Translations under genes and position numbers: made by a program
The notes under the pieces: model-generated
Databases searched by the model: none
The model's input: only the letters and a program-made list of their open reading frames with translations
What the model was told of the DNA's origin: nothing
NCBI GenBank assembly: GCA_902461025.1
Contig: CABPWC010000053.1
Coordinates: 1-10,661 of the forward strand
Origin: an uncultured Streptococcus sp.
Lineage (GTDB): Bacteria; Bacillota; Bacilli; Lactobacillales; Streptococcaceae
Direction of reading: 5' to 3'
DNA length: 10,661 bases
Shown: positions 5,493-10,661 of the stretch, piece after piece
How positions within the stretch are numbered: position 1 is the first letter of the stretch
Layout of the letters: every line of letters begins with the position of its first letter

Positions 5493-6850
5493 CAAAGAAA
5501 AAAGCGACATTTGTGTGTCAAAATTGTGAATATAATTCACCTAAGTATTTAGGACGCTGTCCAAACTGTGGAGCCTGGTCTTCTTTTGTCGAAGAGGTCG
5601 AGATTGCAGAGGTCAAGAATGCGCGTGTGTCCTTGACAGGTGAAAAAACCAAGCCTATGAAACTGGCTGAGGTGACTTCAATCAACGTCAATCGAACCAA
5701 GACTGAGATGGAGGAATTTAACCGTGTACTTGGAGGCGGAGTGGTACCAGGAAGTCTCGTCCTAATCGGTGGAGATCCTGGGATTGGAAAATCAACCCTT
5801 CTCCTACAAGTATCAACCCAGCTGTCTCAAGTAGGAACGGTCCTCTATGTCAGTGGTGAGGAATCTGCCCAGCAGATTAAACTCCGTGCAGAGCGCTTGG
5901 GGGATATTGATAGCGAGTTTTATCTCTATGCCGAGACCAATATGCAGAGTGTTCGTGCAGAAGTAGAGAGAATTCAGCCAGATTTTCTCATCATCGACTC
6001 CATCCAAACCATTATGTCTCCTGAGATTTCTGGAGTTCAAGGATCGGTTTCTCAAGTACGGGAAGTAACTGCAGAGCTCATGCAGCTGGCTAAGACTAAT
6101 AATATCGCTATTTTTATCGTCGGCCATGTAACCAAGGAAGGAACCTTGGCTGGTCCGCGTATGTTGGAGCATATGGTGGATACCGTGCTTTACTTTGAAG
6201 GGGAGCGTCATCATACCTTCCGTATCTTGAGAGCTGTCAAAAACCGTTTTGGCTCAACCAATGAGATTGGAATCTTTGAGATGCAGTCAGGTGGCTTGGT
6301 TGAGGTTCTCAATCCAAGTGAGGTATTTCTGGAAGAACGTTTGGATGGAGCAACTGGTTCGTCAATCGTTGTGACCATGGAAGGGACACGTCCAATTCTT
6401 GCTGAAGTGCAGGCCTTGGTGACGCCGACCATGTTTGGGAATGCTAAGCGTACGACGACAGGCCTTGACTTCAATCGTGCTAGCTTGATTATGGCTGTTT
6501 TGGAGAAGCGGGCCGGTCTCTTGCTTCAAAATCAGGATGCCTATCTTAAATCAGCTGGTGGTGTCAAATTAGATGAACCTGCTATTGACCTGGCTGTTGC
6601 AGTTGCTATTGCTTCTAGCTACAAGGACAAGCCAACCAATCCCCAGGAATGTTTTGTAGGAGAGTTGGGCTTGACGGGAGAGATTCGGCGCGTAAATCGT
6701 ATCGAACAACGGATCAATGAAGCCGCTAAGCTTGGATTTACAAAAATCTATGTACCAAAAAATTCTTTGACAGGTATTAAGCCACCTAAGGAAATTCAGG
6801 TGATTGGGGTGACGACTATTCAGGAAGTCTTGAAAAAAGTATTCTCCTAA
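5486..6850 (+). CDS. radA: DNA repair and recombination protein RadA (Sms), probable ATT start
   Basis: A RecA-fold, DnaB-like helicase that loads on the recombination D-loop and extends branch migration; in pneumococcus it is needed for efficient chromosomal transformation and repair. Read from ATT at 5486 it has 454 residues: a four-Cys zinc finger (C11, C14, C25, C28), Walker [11 protein letters not shown] (95-104), Walker B in [10 protein letters not shown] (166-175), the RadA signature KNRFG (252-256) and a C-terminal Lon-protease-like domain with LKSAGG. There is no in-frame ATG before the zinc finger. ATT 5486 follows SD GAGAGGA (5474-5480) by five bases and restores the [10 protein letters not shown] beginning usual for the family; GTG 5513 keeps the zinc finger but has no SD. 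It ends the operon that starts with dut, with no clear terminator after it. Confidence 0.93.
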   Translation: MIAKKKATFVCQNCEYNSPKYLGRCPNCGAWSSFVEEVEIAEVKNARVSLTGEKTKPMKLAEVTSINVNRTKTEMEEFNRVLGGGVVPGSLVLIGGDPGIGKSTLLLQVSTQLSQVGTVLYVSGEESAQQIKLRAERLGDIDSEFYLYAETNMQSVRAEVERIQPDFLIIDSIQTIMSPEISGVQGSVSQVREVTAELMQLAKTNNIAIFIVGHVTKEGTLAGPRMLEHMVDTVLYFEGERHHTFRILRAVKNRFGSTNEIGIFEMQSGGLVEVLNPSEVFLEERLDGATGSSIVVTMEGTRPILAEVQALVTPTMFGNAKRTTTGLDFNRASLIMAVLEKRAGLLLQNQDAYLKSAGGVKLDEPAIDLAVAVAIASSYKDKPTNPQECFVGELGLTGEIRRVNRIEQRINEAAKLGFTKIYVPKNSLTGIKPPKEIQVIGVTTIQEVLKKVFS

Positions 6851-6920
6851 TAGTTATGGTCAGTTTTAGATGACTAATTATTTTGTTGCTAACATTTATT
6901 AAAACAAGGAGGAATTTCTG

Positions 6921-7616
6921 ATGAAATTTTCTATGGATAGTCAAATGCAATTTCCTTTGGTGGAGTTGTCACTCAATCAAGGAGAAACAGTCTTTATTCA
7001 GCGTGGTAGCATGGTCTACCACACACCCAATGTAAGCCTCAATACTCAGCTCAATGCTAGCGGTTCTGGTTTAGGACGTTTTGTCAAAGCCGTGGGACGC
7101 TCCATGGTTTCTGGCGAAAGCACCTTCATTACTCAAGCTGTTGCAGAGTCTGACAACGGCAACCTTGCTCTAGCACCAGATACTCCTGGCCAAGTGATTG
7201 CTCTTGAGCTAGGGGAAAAGCAGTACAGATTGAATGATGGGGCCTTTCTAGCTCTTGATGGTACGGCTTTCTATACAATGGAACGTCAATCTATTGGAAA
7301 AGCTCTGTTCGGAGGGCAAGGCGGGCTTTTTGTGATGACTACCCAAGGTCAGGGAACTCTTTTGGCTAATGCTTTTGGTTCTATTAAGAAAATTGAGCTT
7401 CAAAACCAAGAAATAACGATTGACAATGCCCATGTGGTGGCTTGGAGCCAGTCTTTGGACTATAATATCCACTTAGAAAATGGCTTCTGGCAGTCTATCG
7501 GTACAGGCGAAGGAGTGGTTAACACCTTCCGAGGTACTGGTGAAGTCTATGTACAAAGTCTCAATCTTCAGAGCTTTGCAGGCTCCCTCAACAAATATAT
7601 TCAAAAAGGTTCATAA
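6921..7616 (+). CDS. AIM24 family (TIGR00266-type) protein
   Basis: A 231-residue protein with the pattern of the bacterial AIM24/TIGR00266 family: an N-terminal half of short beta strands (QGETVFIQRGSMVYHT at about 20-35), a glycine-rich linker with GLGRFVKAVGRSMVSGE, and a C-terminal half with GGQGGLFVMTTQGQGTLLANAFG and the closing LENGFWQSIGTGEG. The family folds as a double-stranded beta helix related to tryptophan-RNA-attenuator-like folds; its bacterial role is not established, and it has no signal peptide or membrane segment. A strong SD AAGGAGG (6906-6912) lies eight bases before the ATG. No convincing promoter or terminator is seen in the 70 bases after radA, so read-through from the radA operon is possible. 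It ends at the terminator at 7621-7677. Confidence 0.88.
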   Translation: MKFSMDSQMQFPLVELSLNQGETVFIQRGSMVYHTPNVSLNTQLNASGSGLGRFVKAVGRSMVSGESTFITQAVAESDNGNLALAPDTPGQVIALELGEKQYRLNDGAFLALDGTAFYTMERQSIGKALFGGQGGLFVMTTQGQGTLLANAFGSIKKIELQNQEITIDNAHVVAWSQSLDYNIHLENGFWQSIGTGEGVVNTFRGTGEVYVQSLNLQSFAGSLNKYIQKGS

Positions 7617-7620
7617 CTAT

Positions 7621-7677
7621 AAAGACTAGGACAGAAACTCAAGCTAGATGCTGGATGTCTCTGTCCTAGTTTTTTTA
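7621..7677 (+). terminator. Strong terminator after the AIM24-family gene
   Basis: A perfect 11-bp stem ACTAGGACAGA/TCTGTCCTAGT (7625-7635 with 7660-7670), with a 24-base loop, is followed by T residues to 7676 and preceded by AAAG pairing with the T run. The AGGACAGA arm resembles the arm of the inverted-repeat element at 2211. Confidence 0.9.
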
Positions 7678-7690
7678 TGAAAGCTGAAAA

Positions 7691-7719
7691 CTGACAAGGC
7701 AAAGAAAAGATGGTAAGAT
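7691..7719 (+). promoter_or_regulatory. Promoter of the carbonic anhydrase gene
   Basis: CTGACA (7691-7696) and TAAGAT (7714-7719) are spaced by 17 bases, and TGG just before the -10 gives an extended -10. Start of transcription near 7726, about 50 bases before the ATG. Confidence 0.6.
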
Positions 7720-7774
7720 AGGAGATAAATAATTTGGTGTTCAAATTATCTGGTAGACTAGAAAGTGAGTTGAC

Positions 7775-8269
7775 ATGTCCTATTTTGAAAATTTTTTAAA
7801 AGCCAATCAAGCTTATGTAGAACTACATGGAGATTTGCACTTATCCATTAAACCCAAGACCAAGGTTGCAATCGTAACTTGTATGGACTCGCGTTTACAC
7901 GTTGCACCAGCTCTAGGGTTAGCCCTTGGAGATGCCCATATTTTACGGAATGCGGGTGGTCGAGTAACAGATGATATGATTCGCTCGCTTGTGATTTCCC
8001 AGCAACAAATGGGAACAAGAGAAATTGTGGTGCTCCATCATACAGACTGTGGCGCTCAAACCTTCAAGAACGAGGATTTCCAAGAACATTTGAAATGTGA
8101 ATTGGGAGTTGATGTATCTGGGCAGGATTTTTTACCGTTTCAAGACATCGATGAGAGTGTCCGAGAGGATATGAAGTTGTTGCGAGAATGTCCATTAATT
8201 CCAGATGATGTCATAATTTCAGGAGCTGTTTATGATGTAGATACAGGTAGTATGAGAGAGATATACTAA
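7775..8269 (+). CDS. Beta-class carbonic anhydrase
   Basis: A 164-residue cytosolic enzyme for the reversible hydration of CO2 to bicarbonate. The zinc site of beta-carbonic anhydrases is complete: Cys36 and the Asp38-Arg40 dyad in CMDSR, then His89 and Cys92 in HHTDC. The LRNAGGRVTDD block (57-67) is also conserved. It is a short type lacking the long N-terminal helices of plant and E. coli forms, like other Gram-positive members. In streptococci the bicarbonate made is needed for growth at ambient CO2, since it feeds carboxylations in pyrimidine, arginine and fatty-acid synthesis. The SD is weak (GAAAGTGAG, 7761-7769). It has its own promoter and terminator and so forms a single-gene unit. 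Confidence 0.93.
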   Translation: MSYFENFLKANQAYVELHGDLHLSIKPKTKVAIVTCMDSRLHVAPALGLALGDAHILRNAGGRVTDDMIRSLVISQQQMGTREIVVLHHTDCGAQTFKNEDFQEHLKCELGVDVSGQDFLPFQDIDESVREDMKLLRECPLIPDDVIISGAVYDVDTGSMREIY

Positions 8270-8356
8270 CTTTCTATTGAAAAGCTTCTAGAGTAGCATG
8301 AAGTAGGATGATAAGATAGATAAATTTTTGCTTTAATATCACTAATATAAAATAGC

Positions 8357-8398
8357 ATAAGATAAGGGTATAAATGTCTACTCTTGTCTTATTTTTTA
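8357..8398 (+). terminator. Terminator after the carbonic anhydrase gene
   Basis: Stem ATAAGATAAG/CTTGTCTTAT (8357-8366 with 8383-8392; one G-U pair) with a 16-base loop and a T run (8392-8397). It lies 88 bases past the stop and immediately before the prs promoter. The 8270-8356 stretch holds nothing else I can identify. Confidence 0.7.
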
Positions 8399-8427
8399 TT
8401 GAAAAATCAAGAAAAAAGCGCTACAAT
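8399..8427 (+). promoter_or_regulatory. Sigma-A promoter of prs
   Basis: TTGAAA (8399-8404) and TACAAT (8422-8427) are separated by 17 bases. Transcription would start near 8434, with a leader of about 50 bases. Confidence 0.72.
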
Positions 8428-8484
8428 GGTAGATGGAAAATATTGTGAAAAAACATAAGTGATACATAAATACTGGAGGAAATC

Positions 8485-9453
8485 ATGTCTTTTTCTGATT
8501 TAAAGCTGTTTGCCCTTTCTTCAAATAGAGAATTGGCAGAGCGTGTGGCGCAAGAAATTGGGATAGAATTGGGAAAATCGACTGTTCGTCAATTTTCAGA
8601 TGGAGAAATTCAAGTTAACATCGAAGAATCTATCCGTGGGAAACATGTCTTTATCTTACAATCAACTAGCTCACCTGTAAATGACAATCTACTAGAGATT
8701 TTGATTATGGTAGACGCTTTGAAACGTGCTAGTGCAGAATCTGTCAACGTTGTGATGCCTTACTATGGTTATGCACGTCAGGATAGAAAAGCTAGAGCGC
8801 GTGAACCAATCACTGCAAAACTCGTTGCAAATATGCTTGAAGTAGCTGGAGTAGATCGTTTGTTGACAATTGATTTGCACGCTGCGCAGATTCAAGGATT
8901 CTTTGATATTCCTGTTGATCACTTGATGGGTGCTCCTTTGATTGCGGACTATTTTGAGCGTCGTGGTATGGTTGGTTCTGACTATGTTGTTGTCAGTCCA
9001 GACCATGGTGGTGTCACTCGTGCTCGTAAATTAGCAGAATTCTTGAAAACTCCGATTGCGATTATTGATAAACGTCGTAGCGTAGACAAGATGAATACTA
9101 GTGAAGTGATGAACATCATTGGTAAGGTTGAAGGTAAAACTTGTATCTTGATTGACGATATGATTGATACAGCCGGAACCATTTGTCACGCGGCAGATGC
9201 ACTTGCTGAAGCTGGAGCTGTTGAAGTTTACGCAAGCTGTACACACCCAGTTCTTTCAGGGCCAGCTATGGAGAACATCCAAAAATCAGCCATTAAAAAA
9301 TTAGTTGTTTTGGATACTATCTATCTTCCAGAAGAACGTTTGATTGATAAGATTGAACAAATTTCTATCGCTCATCTCCTAGGAGATGCGATTGTACGTA
9401 TCCATGAAAAACGTCCTCTTTCTCCATTATTTAGTATCGAGAAAAAAATCTAA
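8485..9453 (+). CDS. prs: Ribose-phosphate pyrophosphokinase (PRPP synthetase, class I)
   Basis: A full-length 322-residue enzyme that transfers pyrophosphate from ATP to ribose 5-phosphate to give PRPP, the precursor of purines, pyrimidines, NAD, histidine and tryptophan. Landmarks are [10 protein letters not shown] (35-44), [10 protein letters not shown] (93-102, ATP binding), the metal-binding DLHA (130-133), [14 protein letters not shown] (171-184), the catalytic flexible loop with KRR (196-198) and the PRPP/ribose-phosphate loop DDMIDTAGT (224-232). SD GGAGGA (8475-8480) is strong. Streptococci carry two prs paralogues; this is the one near the origin by context, with all key residues present, so it should be catalytically active. 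It is a single-gene unit between its own promoter and terminator and provides PRPP for the pathway that PurA, in this window, finishes. Confidence 0.97.
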   Translation: MSFSDLKLFALSSNRELAERVAQEIGIELGKSTVRQFSDGEIQVNIEESIRGKHVFILQSTSSPVNDNLLEILIMVDALKRASAESVNVVMPYYGYARQDRKARAREPITAKLVANMLEVAGVDRLLTIDLHAAQIQGFFDIPVDHLMGAPLIADYFERRGMVGSDYVVVSPDHGGVTRARKLAEFLKTPIAIIDKRRSVDKMNTSEVMNIIGKVEGKTCILIDDMIDTAGTICHAADALAEAGAVEVYASCTHPVLSGPAMENIQKSAIKKLVVLDTIYLPEERLIDKIEQISIAHLLGDAIVRIHEKRPLSPLFSIEKKI

Positions 9454-9472
9454 ACTTTCACTTGAATAAACG

Positions 9473-9511
9473 AATTTCCTAGCCTAATTTTCTCTTGCTA
9501 GGAAATTTTTT
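9473..9511 (+). terminator. Terminator of prs
   Basis: A perfect 11-bp stem AATTTCCTAGC/GCTAGGAAATT (9473-9483 with 9497-9507), 13-base loop, followed by T residues to 9511. Confidence 0.92.
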
Positions 9512-9522
9512 GTAGCCAAAAA

Positions 9523-9551
9523 CTGCAAGCCTTTTCAAAATATGCTATACT
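9523..9551 (+). promoter_or_regulatory. Extended -10 promoter of the CoA-binding-protein gene
   Basis: TGCTATACT (9543-9551) is an extended -10 with a weak -35, CTGCAA (9523-9528), at 17-base spacing. The start would fall at about 9558, right at the SD, so the mRNA leader is only about 12 bases. Confidence 0.6.
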
Positions 9552-9569
9552 GATGAAAAGGAGGGTTTT

Positions 9570-10007
9570 ATGACTCAAGAATTTATTAATCCAAGTGATG
9601 GTGTGGTCCGTCAGTATCTAGCAACCAGTAAAACTCTAGCTGTAGTAGGCTTATCCGATCGTGAGGAAACAACTAGCAATCGAGTGACCAAGGAAATGCA
9701 GGCTCGTGGCTATAAAATCATTCCAGTAAACCCTAAGGCTGCAGGTGGGGAAATCTTGGGAGAAAAGGCTTATGCCAGTCTAGCTGAGATTCCTTTCCCT
9801 GTAGATATCGTCAATGTCTATCGTCGTAGTGAGTTTCTGCCTGATGTGGCGCGTGATTTTCTCAAGGCAGATGCTAAGATTTTCTGGGCGCAACTAGGAC
9901 TTGAAAGTTTGGAAGCAGAAGAAATCTTGCGTGCTGGAGGATGCGATGATATCGTGATGAATCGTTGTATTAAGAGAGAACATACACGCTTAATTCTTGA
10001 ACAATAA
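9570..10007 (+). CDS. CoA-binding domain protein (YccU-like)
   Basis: A 145-residue single-domain protein of the CoA_binding_2 family, a Rossmann fold related to the CoA-binding part of succinyl-CoA synthetase. The nucleotide-binding strand and turn are TLAVVGLSDREETTSNRV (22-39), followed by GYKIIPVNPKA (47-57) and VDIVNVYRRSE (78-88), then IFWAQLGLES and the conserved VMNRCIKREH near the C terminus. The family's physiological role is not known; binding of CoA or a related nucleotide is inferred from the fold. A very good SD, AAGGAGG (9558-9564), lies five bases before the ATG. It is transcribed alone and ends at the bidirectional terminator at 10006-10034. Confidence 0.88.
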   Translation: MTQEFINPSDGVVRQYLATSKTLAVVGLSDREETTSNRVTKEMQARGYKIIPVNPKAAGGEILGEKAYASLAEIPFPVDIVNVYRRSEFLPDVARDFLKADAKIFWAQLGLESLEAEEILRAGGCDDIVMNRCIKREHTRLILEQ

Positions 10008-10034
10008 AAAGGTAGCTTGCGGGCTACCTTTTTT
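10006..10034. terminator. Bidirectional terminator between convergent genes
   Basis: AAAAAGGTAGC/GCTACCTTTTT (10006-10016 with 10023-10033) forms an 11-bp stem with a six-base loop. T tracts occur on both strands, so it can end both the CoA-binding-protein gene and the converging YeiH-family gene. It begins inside the last codons (the stop) of the former. Confidence 0.92.
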
Positions 10035-10035
10035 C

Positions 10036-10661
10036 TTAGAAAATACCGATGAGTGTTTGCATGCTAAGACTAGTCAGGATGATGGCAATCCAGCAGAGGG
10101 CACCAAGAAGAATGGATTTACCGCTGGATTTGATCATGGCGATGAGGTTGGTTTTGAGACCGATAGCGCTCATGGCCATGATGATGAGGAATTTGGAGAG
10201 TTGTTTGAGAGGAGAAAAGAAGCTATTGCTGACACCAAAAGAAGTAAGGACGGTGGTTAGCAGAGAAGCTAGGATAAAGTAGAGGATGAAAACGGGGAAG
10301 ATTTTTTTAAGCTTCACTCCTTGGTTGTTACCTTGTTGACGGCTTTGCCAGTAGGAGAGGAAGAGAGTAATAGGGATAATAGCTAGGGTGCGTGTCAGTT
10401 TAACAATAGTGGCAGACTCAAGAGTGTTGGTATGGTAAAGACTATCCCAGGCACTAGCAGTAGCTGTCACAGAGGAAGTATCGTTGACCGCAGTACCCGC
10501 AAAGAGAGCAAAACCTTCGTTAGAAAGATGGAGCCAAGAACCTAGAGTTGGGAAGATAAGAGCTGCCAAGACATTGAAGAAGAAGATAACAGAAATGGCT
10601 TGGGCCACTTCTTTTTCCTTGGCGTGAATAACAGGAGCAGTCGCTGCAATGGCAGAACCGC
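10036..10661 (-). CDS. YeiH/UPF0324 family membrane protein (putative sulfate exporter family), 5' partial
   Basis: The C-terminal 207 residues of an integral membrane protein of the UPF0324/YeiH family; members are usually about 330-350 residues, so the N-terminal third lies right of the window. The visible part starts [18 protein letters not shown], the helix-break motif typical of the family, and contains [17 protein letters not shown]-like [23 protein letters not shown], the charged patch [14 protein letters not shown] and AIGLKTNL. Five or six hydrophobic helices are visible. The frame continues through GTG at 10606-10608, which is an internal Val codon and not a start. The family label 'putative sulfate exporter' comes from distant relatives; the substrate in streptococci is unknown. 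It converges on the CoA-binding-protein gene and shares its terminator. Confidence 0.88.
   Translation of the reverse strand, partial: GSAIAATAPVIHAKEKEVAQAISVIFFFNVLAALIFPTLGSWLHLSNEGFALFAGTAVNDTSSVTATASAWDSLYHTNTLESATIVKLTRTLAIIPITLFLSYWQSRQQGNNQGVKLKKIFPVFILYFILASLLTTVLTSFGVSNSFFSPLKQLSKFLIIMAMSAIGLKTNLIAMIKSSGKSILLGALCWIAIILTSLSMQTLIGIF

Noticed and set aside
5813..6474. Long minus-strand open frames within radA (also within purA, prs and tadA)
   Set aside because: Low-complexity readings opposite highly conserved genes, without SD or promoter; they arise from the codon use of the real genes.
9997..10282. Plus-strand open frames at 9997-10260 and 10049-10282
   Set aside because: They are antisense shadows of the YeiH-family gene, cross the bidirectional terminator, and have no domain-like sequence.
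10606..10608. GTG as start of the minus-strand membrane protein
   Set aside because: The frame stays open to the window edge with family-typical residues upstream, so this is an internal Val codon of a gene cut by the edge.

Overview
The window comes from a low-GC Firmicute, almost certainly a Streptococcus of the mitis/pneumoniae group. The gene order tRNA-Asn (end of an rRNA/tRNA cluster) - comW - purA - tadA - SRP RNA - dut - histidine phosphatase - radA - (AIM24-like) - beta-carbonic anhydrase - prs follows the pneumococcal chromosome near the origin as I remember it. The protein sequences of PurA, TadA, Dut, RadA and Prs are typical of that group. ComW is recognisable but clearly diverged from the pneumococcal protein, which suggests a commensal relative such as S. 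mitis, S. oralis or S. infantis rather than S. pneumoniae itself.

Layout. Positions 1-82 hold the 3' part of a tRNA-Asn gene and its terminator. A diverged comW (242-478) follows. purA (719-2005) has its own sigma-A promoter and a structured leader carrying a short upstream ORF that overlaps the purA start. Just after purA is a small RNA (about 2051-2149) driven by a perfect CiaR-type repeat, TTTAAG-N5-TTTAAG; it looks like a streptococcal csRNA. Positions 2160-2430 are non-coding and contain an element with imperfect terminal inverted repeats. A minus-strand gene for a two-helix membrane protein (2485-3024) ends at a terminator formed inside that element. tadA (3326-3793) and the SRP RNA gene ffs (3835-3910) come next. 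A likely SigX (ComX) box at 3924-3931 then precedes an operon of dut, a histidine-phosphatase gene, an unrecognised gene and radA (to 6850), followed by an AIM24-family gene ending at a strong terminator (7621-7677). A beta-carbonic anhydrase gene, prs and a CoA-binding-protein gene each have their own promoter, and the first two end at their own terminators. A bidirectional terminator (10006-10034) separates the CoA-binding-protein gene from a convergent YeiH-family membrane protein gene that runs off the right edge.

How the parts work together. Three pieces bear on natural competence. ComW stabilises and activates SigX; the csRNA would be made under CiaRH control, and csRNAs are known to repress competence through comC; the SigX box would switch on dut-radA, RadA being the helicase that extends recombination of imported DNA. 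The rest is mostly nucleotide and RNA housekeeping: PurA (AMP), Prs (PRPP), Dut (dUTP removal), TadA (wobble inosine) and SRP RNA (protein targeting).

The parts with least precedent are the purA leader, the non-ATG start of radA, the two uncharacterised proteins (2485-3024 and 4954-5445) and the inverted-repeat element at 2211-2421. I found no IS element with an intact transposase, no CRISPR array and no prophage.
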